Assembly (NCBI GenBank): GCA_035707965.1
Contig: DASSTJ010000022.1
Coordinates: forward strand, 1 to 25,542
DNA length: 25,542 nucleotides
Source of the DNA: DASSTJ01 sp035707965
Lineage (GTDB): Bacteria; Actinomycetota; Actinomycetes; Actinomycetales; Angustibacteraceae
Reading direction: 5' to 3'
Under the pieces are notes generated by a model. That model was not told the DNA's origin, ran no database searches, and worked only from the letters and a program-made list of their open reading frames with translations. The first letter of the stretch is position 1. Each line of letters begins with the position of its first letter. This document shows, one piece after another, positions 1 through 7,733 of the stretch. Position numbers and translations under genes: made by a program.

Positions 1-39
1 GGGCGGAAGTCGGCAGTGCCACTCCCGCGGGTGGTCGCG

Positions 40-45
40 TATCGT
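40..45 (+). promoter_or_regulatory. Probable -10 box of a leaderless promoter for purine nucleoside phosphorylase
   Basis: TATCGT fits the actinobacterial TANNNT -10 consensus and lies 8 nt before the GTG start at 54. No Shine-Dalgarno sequence is visible between the box and the start, so the transcript probably begins at or within a few bases of the start codon. The same layout recurs at other nucleoside genes in this window. No clear -35 is seen in the short upstream stretch. Confidence 0.5.
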
Positions 46-53
46 TCGGCGCC

Positions 54-890
54 GTGACCATCTCTGACGCCCACGGCCTCGACGACCCCCGCACCGACCC
101 GTTCGAGGTCGCGCGCGTCGCCGCCCGACGACTCGCCGACCTGACCGGCGCCGAGCACCACGACGTCGCGCTGGTGCTGGGCTCGGGGTGGGCGCCGGCC
201 GGCGACCTGCTCGGCGAGACCCTCGCCGAGGTCGCGACCACCGACGTACCGGGCTTCAGCGCCGCGGCTGTCGCGGGCCACCAGGGCGTCATCCGGTCCG
301 TGCGTATCGGTGACTCGGACCGGCGAGCGCTCGTCTTCGGCACACGGACCCACTTCTACGAGGGCAAGGGCGTGCGGGCCGTCGTCCACGGCGTCCGCAC
401 GGCTGCGGCCGCCGGCTGCGCGACCATCGTGCTGACCAACGGCTGCGGCGGGCTCAACACCGACTGGACGCCGGGCACGCCCGTGCTCATCAGTGACCAC
501 ATCAACCTCACGGCGACGTCCCCCCTCGAGGGGGCGACGTTCGTCGACCTCACCGACCTGTACTCGAAGCGGCTGCGCGCGCTGTGTCGCGAGGTGGAGC
601 CGGACCTTGACGAGGGCGTCTACGTGCAGTTCCGTGGCCCGCACTACGAGACTCCAGCCGAGGTGCGCATGGCGAAGATCCTCGGGGGCGACCTGGTCGG
701 CATGTCGACGACGCTCGAGGCGATCGCGGCGCGGCAGGCTGGCATGGAGGTGCTCGGGGTGTCACTCGTCACCAACCTGGGCGCGGGCCTGAGCGACGCG
801 CCGCTGAACCACGCCGAGGTGATCGAGGCGGGACGTGCCGCGGCTCAGCGCTGCGGACGCATGCTCGCCGAAGTCGTCCAGCGGATCTGA
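54..890 (+). CDS. punA: Purine nucleoside phosphorylase (trimeric PNP family)
   Basis: The 278-residue product is a normal-length low-molecular-weight (trimeric) PNP. It splits purine (deoxy)nucleosides with phosphate into the base and (deoxy)ribose-1-phosphate in the cytoplasm. Visible signatures are the phosphate-binding LGSGW near residues 42-46, the RTHFYEG segment (98-104), TNGCGGLN (128-135), FRGPHYETPAEVRM (193-206) with the base-binding Glu in YET, VGMSTTLEA (215-223) and the TNLGAG loop (240-245). The GTG start is chosen because a TANNNT box sits 8 nt upstream and the protein begins at the usual distance before LGSG. The next gene is the mutase expected to act on its sugar-phosphate product, as in the deoD-pmmB pair of mycobacteria. 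A short imperfect hairpin (913-918 with 930-935) follows but is too weak to call a terminator. Confidence 0.95.
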   Translation: MTISDAHGLDDPRTDPFEVARVAARRLADLTGAEHHDVALVLGSGWAPAGDLLGETLAEVATTDVPGFSAAAVAGHQGVIRSVRIGDSDRRALVFGTRTHFYEGKGVRAVVHGVRTAAAAGCATIVLTNGCGGLNTDWTPGTPVLISDHINLTATSPLEGATFVDLTDLYSKRLRALCREVEPDLDEGVYVQFRGPHYETPAEVRMAKILGGDLVGMSTTLEAIAARQAGMEVLGVSLVTNLGAGLSDAPLNHAEVIEAGRAAAQRCGRMLAEVVQRI

Positions 891-1045
891 CCGTCGCACG
901 CCGCGCGTGCCCGCCCACGTTCGCCAGAGGTGGGCATCGCAGGGCGGCACCACTGCCCAGCTTCTCCAGAAGACGGCACCTCGCGCCGCGGTCGCGATGC
1001 TCCACTTCCTGAGAAGCTGCGGGCGAGCGTTCAGGCACAGCGGCC

Positions 1046-1075
1046 CTGACGGTGGTTCGGTCCGGGCGCTACTGT
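1046..1075 (+). promoter_or_regulatory. Probable leaderless promoter of the phosphohexomutase gene
   Basis: CTGACG (1046-1051) resembles a -35 box and is followed 18 nt later by TACTGT (1070-1075), a TANNNT -10 box. The ATG at 1083 lies 7 nt after it, with no room for an upstream ribosome binding site. This suggests the gene can be transcribed independently of the nucleoside phosphorylase gene. Confidence 0.5.
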
Positions 1076-1082
1076 CCCGCTC

Positions 1083-2864
1083 ATGCCTTCCCCGAGCGCC
1101 GACCTCGACCAGCTGCTGACCGTCGCACGCGCCTGGCGGGACGACGATCCCGACCCGGCGACGCAGGCTGAGCTCGACGGGGTGCTGGCTCGCGCGCAGG
1201 ACGGTGACCCTGCGGCCCGGGAGGACCTTGCCGACCGGTTCGCCGGGATGCTGCAGTTCGGGACGGCGGGGCTGCGCGGTGCTGTCGGTGCCGGCACGAA
1301 CCGCATGAACCGGTCGGTCGTCATCCGCGCGGCCGCTGGGCTCGTCGCCTACCTCAAGCAGCAGGGCGCGTCCCCGCGAGTCGTCATCGGCTACGACGCC
1401 CGCCATCGCAGCGACGACTTCGCGCGCGACACGGCGGCCGTCGTCACGGCGGCCGGCGGCGAGGCACTGCTCCTGCCACGTCACTTGCCGACGCCCGTCC
1501 TCGCGTTCGCCGTCCGCCACCTCGACGCCGACGCCGGCGTGATGGTCACCGCGAGCCACAACCCCCCGCAGGACAACGGCTACAAGGTCTACCTGGGCGA
1601 CGGCAGCCAGATCGTGCCGCCGGCCGACGCCGAGATCGCGGCGCAGATCGACGCGGTCACGGCGGTCGCGGACGTGCCGCGCACCGACAGCGGCTGGAAG
1701 GTCCTCGACGAGAGCGTGCTGCAGGCGTACCTCGACGCAGCGGCTGCGGTCGTTCTGCCGGGCAGGGGCAGGGCGGCAGGCGCCGACGCACCGGGTGCCG
1801 ACGAGGCGCACGACCAGGTGGGCGCCGACCCCCTGGACGCCGACGAGGCGCACGACCACCGCGACGAGCGGGCCGCGCTGTCCGTCGTCTACACGCCGCT
1901 GCACGGGGTGGGGGGCGACGTGGCGCTGGCGGCCTTCGAGCGCGCCGGCTTCCCACCGCCGTTCGTCGTCCCGAGTCAGGCCGCGCCGGACGCCGACTTC
2001 CCGACGGTCACGTTCCCCAACCCGGAGGAGCCCGGCGCCATCGACGCGGCCTTGGCGGTGGCGCGCGAGCGCGGCGCCGACCTCGTCGTCGCGAACGACC
2101 CGGACGCCGACCGGTGCGCCGTCGCGATCCCCGACCCGTCAGCCGAGGGCGGGTGGCGGATGCTGCGCGGCGACGAGCTCGGTGTGCTGCTCGGCGCGTA
2201 CGTGGCCGAGCGCGGTGTCGTCGACGAGGCGGTCTTCGCCTGCTCGATCGTGTCGAGCCGGCAGCTGGCGGCGGTGTGCCGTGAGCACGGCATCGAGCAC
2301 CGCGAGACGCTCACCGGCTTCAAGTGGATCAGCCGCGTGCCGGGGCTGCGCTACGGCTACGAGGAGGCGCTCGGCTACTGCGTCGACCCGTCGTCCGTGC
2401 GCGACAAGGACGGCATCAGCGCCGCGCTGCTGGTGTGCGACCTGGCCGCCCGGCTCAAGGCGAGCGGTCGCACCATCCAGGACGAGCTCGACGACGTAGC
2501 CCGGGTCACCGGCGTCTACGCCACCGACCAGCACGCGGTGCGCGTCACCGACCTGTCCCTCATCACCGACGCCATGGCCCGGCTGCGAGCCGAGCCGCCG
2601 TCCGAGATCGGCGGCGCGGGTGTGCAGCAGACGGACGACCTCAGCGCCGGCTCGGGCGACCTGCCCCCCACCGACGGGCTGCGCTTCACGATGGACGACG
2701 GCAGCAGGGTCGTCGTCCGCCCCAGTGGCACGGAGCCGAAGCTCAAGGCGTACCTCGAGGTGGTCCAGCCGGTCGAGGGGGACGACGTCGCCGCCGCGCG
2801 GGCGACCGCGGCCGCCCGCCTGGCCACGCTCAAGCAGTCAGTCGCCGCCCTCATCGGCCTCTGA
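1083..2864 (+). CDS. pmmB: Alpha-D-phosphohexomutase family enzyme (phosphomannomutase/phosphoglucomutase type, possible phosphopentomutase role)
   Basis: A 593-residue phosphohexomutase. Family landmarks are in order: the phosphoserine loop TASHNPPQDNGYK (156-168, Ser158), the metal loop DPDADR (339-344), the sugar-specificity loop GFKW (412-415) with EEALGY (427-432), and the C-terminal phosphate-binding RPSGTEPKLKAY. These enzymes move phosphate between C1 and C6 (or C5) of sugars. Next to PNP and deoC the likely substrate is (deoxy)ribose-1-phosphate, but this is inference and hexose phosphates are possible. Residues about 227-262 are an Ala/Asp/His-rich insertion before the second domain, containing two copies of ADEAHD; the encoding DNA holds a 20-bp exact repeat. 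The ATG is supported by the TACTGT box 7 nt upstream. The gene ends 4 nt before a large palindrome. Confidence 0.9.
   Translation: MPSPSADLDQLLTVARAWRDDDPDPATQAELDGVLARAQDGDPAAREDLADRFAGMLQFGTAGLRGAVGAGTNRMNRSVVIRAAAGLVAYLKQQGASPRVVIGYDARHRSDDFARDTAAVVTAAGGEALLLPRHLPTPVLAFAVRHLDADAGVMVTASHNPPQDNGYKVYLGDGSQIVPPADAEIAAQIDAVTAVADVPRTDSGWKVLDESVLQAYLDAAAAVVLPGRGRAAGADAPGADEAHDQVGADPLDADEAHDHRDERAALSVVYTPLHGVGGDVALAAFERAGFPPPFVVPSQAAPDADFPTVTFPNPEEPGAIDAALAVARERGADLVVANDPDADRCAVAIPDPSAEGGWRMLRGDELGVLLGAYVAERGVVDEAVFACSIVSSRQLAAVCREHGIEHRETLTGFKWISRVPGLRYGYEEALGYCVDPSSVRDKDGISAALLVCDLAARLKASGRTIQDELDDVARVTGVYATDQHAVRVTDLSLITDAMARLRAEPPSEIGGAGVQQTDDLSAGSGDLPPTDGLRFTMDDGSRVVVRPSGTEPKLKAYLEVVQPVEGDDVAAARATAAARLATLKQSVAALIGL
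1797..1858 (+). repeat. 20-bp direct repeat inside the phosphohexomutase gene
   Basis: The same 20 bases occur at 1797-1816 and 1839-1858, exactly 42 bp apart, so the repeat keeps the reading frame and encodes ADEAHD twice within a low-complexity Ala/Asp/His linker. It looks like an in-frame internal duplication that could expand or contract by slippage in multiples of 14 codons. Confidence 0.85.
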
Positions 2865-2868
2865 ACCC

Positions 2869-2930
2869 GAACTTGGTCAACCTTGTGTACGGCAAACGTC
2901 GGAATGCCGTACACAAGGTTGACCAAGTTC
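2869..2930. repeat. Large perfect palindrome (26-bp arms, 10-nt loop), left boundary of DUF559 cassette
   Basis: Bases 2869-2894 are perfectly complementary to 2905-2930 around a 10-nt loop. The arm begins GAACTTGGTCAACC and ends GTACGGCA. The element sits 4 nt after the mutase stop and 33 nt from the stop of the convergent DUF559 gene, so it could act as a bidirectional transcription terminator. A second, related palindrome lies on the other side of that gene (3962-4023). The two differ at stem positions 10-11 by CA versus TG with the partner strand changed to match. Neither has the long T-run of a classical terminator. Confidence 0.95.
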
Positions 2931-2963
2931 CGCTCGAGGGCCGGCTGCCGGATGAAGAAGTCC

Positions 2964-3851
2964 TCACAGCAGCACCGCGCGACGTTCGGCGACAGCCGCT
3001 GCCACCGTCGCCACCAGGCGACGTGGATCGCGGAGCAGCTCGGCGGTCACGACGATCACCGTCCAGCCATTGGACCGCAGCTTCGCGAGCCGTTCGTTGT
3101 CGAGCGATCGTTGAACGTCCATCTCGTGCCAGCGTCCGTCGTACTCGATCGCGATCCTCAGCTCTGGAAGGGCCAGATCGACTCGGGCGATGACGCGCGT
3201 ACCCACGACGACTCGATACTGCGGGACGACCTCGAACCCGGCTTGCTGAAGCAGAACGCGGCTGATCGACTCGGGCTGCGACTCGGCCCGGACGTCGACC
3301 AGCGCCGCTGCTCGACGCACTGCGCGGATTCCGTTGTCCTGCCGTCCAACCAACCAGGCACGGAACTCGCCCACCTCCACAATGCCGTGCCGCCCCAGGG
3401 CGTCGAGCACGGCCGTGGCCTGGGGCAGCGCCTTTCCGACCGCAGCGTCGTACGCCAGCCTGTGCGCATGAGCCAGCCGGACGCCGTCCAGCACGGGGCC
3501 GGCCGGGTGCTGGTCACTCACCCGCCTCAGCTGCACACCGAAGCGCCGCGGCACCGTTAGGCCCATGGGCAACGCTGCGGAGACGTCGTCGTGCGGATCC
3601 GCCAGACGCAGCCCGAGCACCGTAGCGGCCGACGTCCCGGTGATCACGACCGTGTCGGGGAGCACGAGGCACGCCGCCTGACACTTCAGCCTGTGGCTCA
3701 GCGGCACCCACGCTGGGCGATACACCCCCTGCAGCACCCGAGCGACATGTGGCCCGCGCAGCTGTCGTGCCGTCAGAAGGCCAGCACGCACGGCGTCGCT
3801 GCCGATGAAGACATCGGGCAACGCCTCGGTCGGACGTCGGAAGGGTCGCAT
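2964..3851 (-). CDS. DUF559 / Vsr-like endonuclease-fold protein with AbiEi-like N-terminal region
   Basis: A 295-residue protein of a type common and patchily spread in actinobacteria. The N-terminus (about residues 8-45, with DAVRAG, LRGP and LQGVYRP) looks like the winged-helix segment annotated as AbiEi antitoxin-like. The last 100 residues look like DUF559, a Vsr-type PD-(D/E)XK fold: ESQPES, then ARVDLALPEL, then IAIEYDGRWHE, carrying candidate catalytic Asp and Glu. The ATG at 3851 is chosen because upstream codons run into the palindrome and lack similarity; no good ribosome binding site is visible. Hand counts of two 60-base lines give 60% and 68% GC against about 80% for a line of the mutase, suggesting acquired DNA. 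No partner toxin gene is adjacent. Nuclease activity is inference, and the biological role is unknown. Confidence 0.8.
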   Translation of the reverse strand: MRPFRRPTEALPDVFIGSDAVRAGLLTARQLRGPHVARVLQGVYRPAWVPLSHRLKCQAACLVLPDTVVITGTSAATVLGLRLADPHDDVSAALPMGLTVPRRFGVQLRRVSDQHPAGPVLDGVRLAHAHRLAYDAAVGKALPQATAVLDALGRHGIVEVGEFRAWLVGRQDNGIRAVRRAAALVDVRAESQPESISRVLLQQAGFEVVPQYRVVVGTRVIARVDLALPELRIAIEYDGRWHEMDVQRSLDNERLAKLRSNGWTVIVVTAELLRDPRRLVATVAAAVAERRAVLL

Positions 3852-3961
3852 GGACGAACGGTGATCACTCTTGTCGTCGCAGCGCACCCCCCGACGCGGA
3901 TCTGTGGACGGAGTTCCGGTCATCCACAGGCCGGACCTCCCGGATAGGCGGCCACAGTCGC

Positions 3962-4023
3962 GAACTTGGTTGACCTTGTGCACGCGATTTCCGGTTATGC
4001 CGTACACAAGGTCAACCAAGTTC
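3962..4023. repeat. Large imperfect palindrome (27-bp arms, 8-nt loop), right boundary of DUF559 cassette
   Basis: Bases 3962-3988 pair with 3997-4023 at 24 of 27 positions around an 8-nt loop. Mispairs are at 3981 and 3985-3986, and the outer 19 bp pair perfectly. The arm is the same family as the palindrome at 2869-2930 (both start GAACTTGGT and end in GTACGGCAT on the better-preserved arm), but the internal octamer is inverted: GGTTGACC here, GGTCAACC there. It lies 110 nt upstream of the DUF559 start and about 95 nt upstream of deoC. Confidence 0.93.
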
Positions 4024-4105
4024 CGGATGGACGGTGCGCGGAGGGTACGAAGTGCGGGATGCGGGGCTGGCAGATCGAGCCAGGGGACGGCGGCCCGCGC
4101 CCGAG

Positions 4106-4111
4106 TACCAT
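4106..4111 (+). promoter_or_regulatory. Probable -10 box of a leaderless promoter for deoC
   Basis: TACCAT matches TANNNT and ends 6 nt before a GTG at 4118. That spacing puts the transcription start on the GTG, which is why this codon is preferred over the in-frame ATG at 4127. No obvious -35 is seen. The promoter lies just outside the right palindrome, so deoC has its own promoter despite the cassette separating it from the upstream pathway genes. Confidence 0.5.
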
Positions 4112-4117
4112 CGATCG

Positions 4118-5125
4118 GTGAGCACCATGACCACGAGCGCGACGACGGCCGGGCTGGTCCGCTCCGAGGCGATCTCGACCTTGCTCGGCTCGACGGACGT
4201 CACGGACACGTCGCTGCGCCGCTTCCTGCACGGCCTGCCAGGCGTGGACCAGGTCGGGCTCGAGCAGCGCGCGGCCGGGCTGGCGACCCGCTCGATCAAG
4301 ACGACGTCCAAGGCGTGGGCGATCGACACCGCGATCTCCATGATCGACCTGACGACGCTCGAGGGCGCGGACACCCCCGGCAAGGTCCGGTCGTTGTGCG
4401 CCAAGGGACTGCAGCCAGAGCCGAGCGACCCCAGCTGCCCGAAGGTCGCGGCGATCTGCGTCTACAACGACCTGGTCGGCATCGCGAAGGAGGCGTTGGG
4501 GCACAGCGGCGTGCACGTCGCAGCAGTGGCGACGGCCTTCCCGTCGGGACGTGCGTCCATGGCCGTGAAGCTCGCCGACACTCGCGACGCCGTCGAAGCG
4601 GGGGCCGACGAGGTCGACATGGTCATCGACCGCGGGGCCTTCCTGTCCGGCCGCTACCGACTCGTGTTCGACGAGATCGTGGCCACGAAGGCCGCGTGCA
4701 CGGCCAGCGACGGACGCCAGGCGCACCTGAAGGTGATCCTCGAGACCGGCGAGCTGGCGACGTATGACAACGTTCGACGCGCAAGCTGGCTGGCGATGTT
4801 GGCCGGCGCCGACTTCATCAAGACCAGCACGGGCAAGGTCTCCCCCGCGGCCACGCTGCCGGTCACCACGCTGATGCTCGAGGCGGTCCGCGACTTCCGC
4901 GCCACGACCGGCGTGCAGATCGGCGTGAAGCCGGCCGGCGGCATCCGCAGCAGCAAGGACGCCCTGCGCTACCTGGTCGTCGTCAACGAGGTCGCCGGCG
5001 ACGACTGGCTGGACCCGGCGTGGTTCCGGTTCGGCGCGTCGAGCCTCCTCAACGACCTCCTGCTGCAGCGTCGCAAGCTCAGCACCGGCCGGTACTCCGG
5101 CCCCGACTACGTGACGGTGGACTGA
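4118..5125 (+). CDS. deoC: Deoxyribose-phosphate aldolase
   Basis: A class I aldolase that cleaves 2-deoxyribose-5-phosphate to acetaldehyde and glyceraldehyde-3-phosphate. Numbered from the in-frame ATG at 4127, the Schiff-base lysine is K232 in DFIKTSTGKV, the proton-relay aspartate is D164 in EVDMVID, and the second lysine is K268 in GVKPAGGIR. At about 335 residues it belongs to the longer actinobacterial/eukaryotic-type DERA. It completes the route PNP, mutase, aldolase. The GTG at 4118 is preferred for its position 6 nt after a TANNNT box; the ATG three codons later is the alternative. The stop codon shares its last base with the ATG of the next gene (TGATG), so translation of the aldehyde dehydrogenase is probably coupled. 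Confidence 0.95.
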   Translation: MSTMTTSATTAGLVRSEAISTLLGSTDVTDTSLRRFLHGLPGVDQVGLEQRAAGLATRSIKTTSKAWAIDTAISMIDLTTLEGADTPGKVRSLCAKGLQPEPSDPSCPKVAAICVYNDLVGIAKEALGHSGVHVAAVATAFPSGRASMAVKLADTRDAVEAGADEVDMVIDRGAFLSGRYRLVFDEIVATKAACTASDGRQAHLKVILETGELATYDNVRRASWLAMLAGADFIKTSTGKVSPAATLPVTTLMLEAVRDFRATTGVQIGVKPAGGIRSSKDALRYLVVVNEVAGDDWLDPAWFRFGASSLLNDLLLQRRKLSTGRYSGPDYVTVD

Positions 5126-6576
5126 TGGCGGGCGTGACCAGAAGCAAGTTCGAGTACGCACCTGCACCGGAGTCGCGGGCGATCGTCGACCTGAAGCCGT
5201 CGTACGGGCTGTTCATCGACGGCGAGCTCGTCGACCCCGCCGAGGGCGGCAGCTTCAAGACGATCAGCCCCGCCACCGAGGAGGTCCTGGCCGAGGTCGC
5301 CGAGGCCAGCAGCGCGGACGTCGACCGCGCGGTCCGTGCGGCGCGCCGGGCCTACGACAAGGTCTGGTCGCGGCTGTCGGGAGCCGACCGCGGCAAGTAC
5401 CTGTTCCGCATCGCGCGCATCATGTCCGAGCGCTCGCGCGAGCTGGCCGTGCTGGAGAGCCTCGACAACGGCAAGCCGATCAAGGAGAGCCGGGACGTCG
5501 ACGTCCCGCAGGCCGCGGCGTGGTTCTTCTACTACGCGGGCTGGGCCGACAAGCTCGACCACGCTGGTCTCGGGCCGAACCCGAAGCCGCTGGGGGTGGC
5601 CGGCCAGGTCATCCCCTGGAACTTCCCGCTGCTCATGCTGGCGTGGAAGATCGCTCCGGCGCTCGCGTGCGGCAACACCGTGGTGCTCAAGCCGGCGGAA
5701 ACCACTCCGCTGACGGCCCTGCTGTTCGCGGAGATCTGCCAGCAGGCCGACTTGCCGCCCGGCGTCGTCAACATCGTCACCGGCGCCGGCAGCACCGGTC
5801 AGGCGCTCGTGGAGCACGAGGGCGTCGACAAGGTGGCGTTCACGGGCTCCACGAAGGTCGGCAAGTCGATCGCCCGCACCATCGCCGGCACGCGCAAGAA
5901 GGCGACGCTCGAGCTGGGCGGCAAGGGCGCGAACATCGTCTTCGACGACGCGCCGATCGACCAGGCGGTCGAGGGCATCGTCACGGGCATCTTCTTCAAC
6001 CAGGGCCACGTGTGCTGCGCCGGCTCCCGGCTGCTGCTGCAGGAGAGCGTGGCCGACGAGGTGGTCGACCGGCTGAAGAACCGCCTGGCCACGCTGCGCG
6101 TCGGCGACCCACTCGACAAGAACACCGACGTGGGCGCCATCAACTCGGCCGCCCAGCTGGCCCGCATCACCGAGCTCGCGCAGGTCGGCCAGGACGAGGG
6201 CGCGACCCGCTGGTCGCCCGCGTGCGAGCTGCCGGACCGAGGTTTCTGGTTCGCTCCCACACTGTTCACCGGAGTCTCGCAGACCCACCGCATCGCTCAG
6301 GACGAGGTCTTCGGTCCGGTGCTGAGCGTGCTCACCTTCCGCACGCCCGACGAGGCGGTCGCCAAGGCCAACAACACGCCGTACGGCCTGTCCGCCGGGA
6401 TCTGGACCGACAAGGGGTCTCGCATCCTCTGGATGGCTGACCGTCTGCGCGCTGGCGTGGTCTGGGCCAACACGTTCAACCGCTTCGACCCCACGTCGCC
6501 GTTCGGCGGCTACAAGGAGTCCGGTTACGGCCGCGAGGGCGGCCGGCACGGTCTGGAGGCCTACCTTGCCCACTAG
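5125..6576 (+). CDS. Aldehyde dehydrogenase, catalytically complete
   Basis: A 483-residue NAD(P)-dependent aldehyde dehydrogenase. The cofactor segment PWNFPLLMLAWKIAPALACGNT starts near 164, with the lysine of VLKPAE at 189. The general-base glutamate is E263 in LELGGK, and the catalytic cysteine is C297 in NQGHVCCAG (His replaces the usual Gln of GQxC). EVFGPV and the C-terminal PFGGYKESGYGRE are present. Placed one base after deoC, its likely job is to oxidise the acetaldehyde released by the aldolase; substrate specificity cannot be read from sequence. It overlaps the next gene by 11 nt. Its context with a cysteine-less paralogue downstream recalls the two-domain ALDH16 family, here split into two genes. 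Confidence 0.93.
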   Translation: MAGVTRSKFEYAPAPESRAIVDLKPSYGLFIDGELVDPAEGGSFKTISPATEEVLAEVAEASSADVDRAVRAARRAYDKVWSRLSGADRGKYLFRIARIMSERSRELAVLESLDNGKPIKESRDVDVPQAAAWFFYYAGWADKLDHAGLGPNPKPLGVAGQVIPWNFPLLMLAWKIAPALACGNTVVLKPAETTPLTALLFAEICQQADLPPGVVNIVTGAGSTGQALVEHEGVDKVAFTGSTKVGKSIARTIAGTRKKATLELGGKGANIVFDDAPIDQAVEGIVTGIFFNQGHVCCAGSRLLLQESVADEVVDRLKNRLATLRVGDPLDKNTDVGAINSAAQLARITELAQVGQDEGATRWSPACELPDRGFWFAPTLFTGVSQTHRIAQDEVFGPVLSVLTFRTPDEAVAKANNTPYGLSAGIWTDKGSRILWMADRLRAGVVWANTFNRFDPTSPFGGYKESGYGREGGRHGLEAYLAH

Positions 6577-7522
6577 TGCTGCGACCGACGCGAGCGAGGC
6601 GGTCCGCGACGGCAAGGCGTCGGCGGGCGGCCAGCGTCTCGACGTCCGCAAGACCTACAAGCTGTACATCGGCGGCACGTTCCCGCGCAGCGAGTCGGGC
6701 CGGTCGTACGAGGTCGTGTCCGCGGGCCGCTCCCCCGTCTTCATGGCGAACGCCGCACTGGGCTCGCGCAAAGACGCGCGCGACGCGGTCGTCGCGGCCC
6801 GCAAGGCGTTCGCGGGCTGGTCCACCGCCACCGCCTACAACCGCGGTCAGGTGCTCTATCGGGTGGCCGAGCTGCTCGAGGGTCGCCGCGCGCAGTTCGT
6901 CGACGAGGTGTCGCGGGGCGAGGGCCTGACCCGCGCTCGCGCCGAGAAGACGGTGGACGCCGCCATCGACCGCTGGGTCTGGTACGCGGGCTGGACGGAC
7001 AAGCTCGCTCAGGTCATGGGCAACCTCAACCCCGTGGCCGGCCCGTACTTCGACATCAGCGCACCCGAGCCCACTGGCGTCGTCGCCGTGCTCGCTCCGC
7101 AGCAGTCCTCGCTGCTCGGGCTGGTCTCGGTCATCGCGCCGGTGATCGTCAGCGGTAACGCCGTGGTGGTGCTCGCGAGCGAGAAGCGTCCGCTGCCGGC
7201 GGTGTCGCTGTCCGAGGTGCTGGCGACGTCCGACGTGCCCGGTGGCGTCGTCAACGTCCTGACCGGGCGCACCGCCGAGGTCGCGCCCTGGCTCGCCTCC
7301 CACATGGACGTCAACGCCATCGATCTCGCGGGGGCAGCAGGCGCCGAGGGCGTCGCCTGGGGCGACCTCGAGGCTGCGGCCGCCGAGAACGTGAAGCGCG
7401 TGCTGCGCCCGGCGGGCACGGGGGCGGACGCCGTCGAGCCCGACTGGATGCCGGTGCCGGACCCGAGCCGCATGCGTGCCTTCCTCGAGACGAAGACCGT
7501 CTGGCACCCCAAGGGCACCTGA
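6566..7522 (+). CDS. Aldehyde dehydrogenase-like protein lacking the catalytic domain
   Basis: A 318-residue product that follows the N-terminal, cofactor-binding half of an aldehyde dehydrogenase (VVAARKAFAGWSTA near 73, EPTGVVAVLAPQ near 165, SGNAVVVLAS near 195, VPGGVVNVLTG near 228). It then ends without the ELGGK glutamate, any catalytic cysteine or the EVFGP segment. The TTG start is supported by GGAGG (6555-6559) 6 nt upstream; no in-frame ATG or GTG gives a full domain. The frame is open throughout and ends cleanly, so it looks like a maintained gene rather than debris. Likely a structural or regulatory partner of the complete enzyme it overlaps, similar to the pseudo-enzymatic domain of ALDH16. 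That role is inference. Confidence 0.82.
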   Translation: MPTSAATDASEAVRDGKASAGGQRLDVRKTYKLYIGGTFPRSESGRSYEVVSAGRSPVFMANAALGSRKDARDAVVAARKAFAGWSTATAYNRGQVLYRVAELLEGRRAQFVDEVSRGEGLTRARAEKTVDAAIDRWVWYAGWTDKLAQVMGNLNPVAGPYFDISAPEPTGVVAVLAPQQSSLLGLVSVIAPVIVSGNAVVVLASEKRPLPAVSLSEVLATSDVPGGVVNVLTGRTAEVAPWLASHMDVNAIDLAGAAGAEGVAWGDLEAAAAENVKRVLRPAGTGADAVEPDWMPVPDPSRMRAFLETKTVWHPKGT

Positions 7523-7720
7523 GCTCCGAGGCCGGCCTGCTCCTCGGCGCGGCGTCGACGTCGTGGCCCACCCGCGCGGCTCGCTCACGGCGACGTCACC
7601 TGTCGTCGGCGGCACCTGGCGCGCAGGCAACAGTGCCGTCGTCCCCTGAGGTCCGGGCGCACAGCGTCTCAGCTGCGTGCGAACCGGCGCCAGCTCCTCC
7701 CCTAGCGCACCACGACTTCT

Positions 7721-7726
7721 GAAGGA
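7721..7726 (+). promoter_or_regulatory. Ribosome binding site fixing the MFS transporter start
   Basis: GAAGGA lies 7 nt before the ATG at 7734. It selects this ATG over an upstream in-frame codon at 7677 that would add 19 residues of unlikely sequence before the first membrane segment. Confidence 0.7.
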
Positions 7727-7733
7727 CGGGTCC

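Noticed and set aside
3852..4019. An N-terminal extension of the DUF559 protein starting inside the right palindrome
   Set aside because: The added residues derive partly from palindrome sequence and show no family similarity; the ATG at 3851 gives the usual N-terminus.
5107..6651. A 514-codon antisense frame over the aldehyde dehydrogenase
   Set aside because: The + strand frame carries all aldehyde dehydrogenase motifs; the antisense translation is low-complexity Arg/Ala/Val and has no recognisable features.
7526..7547. Hairpin after the second aldehyde dehydrogenase gene as a terminator
   Set aside because: The stem is only 6 bp with a 10-nt loop and no T-run, which is common by chance at this GC content.
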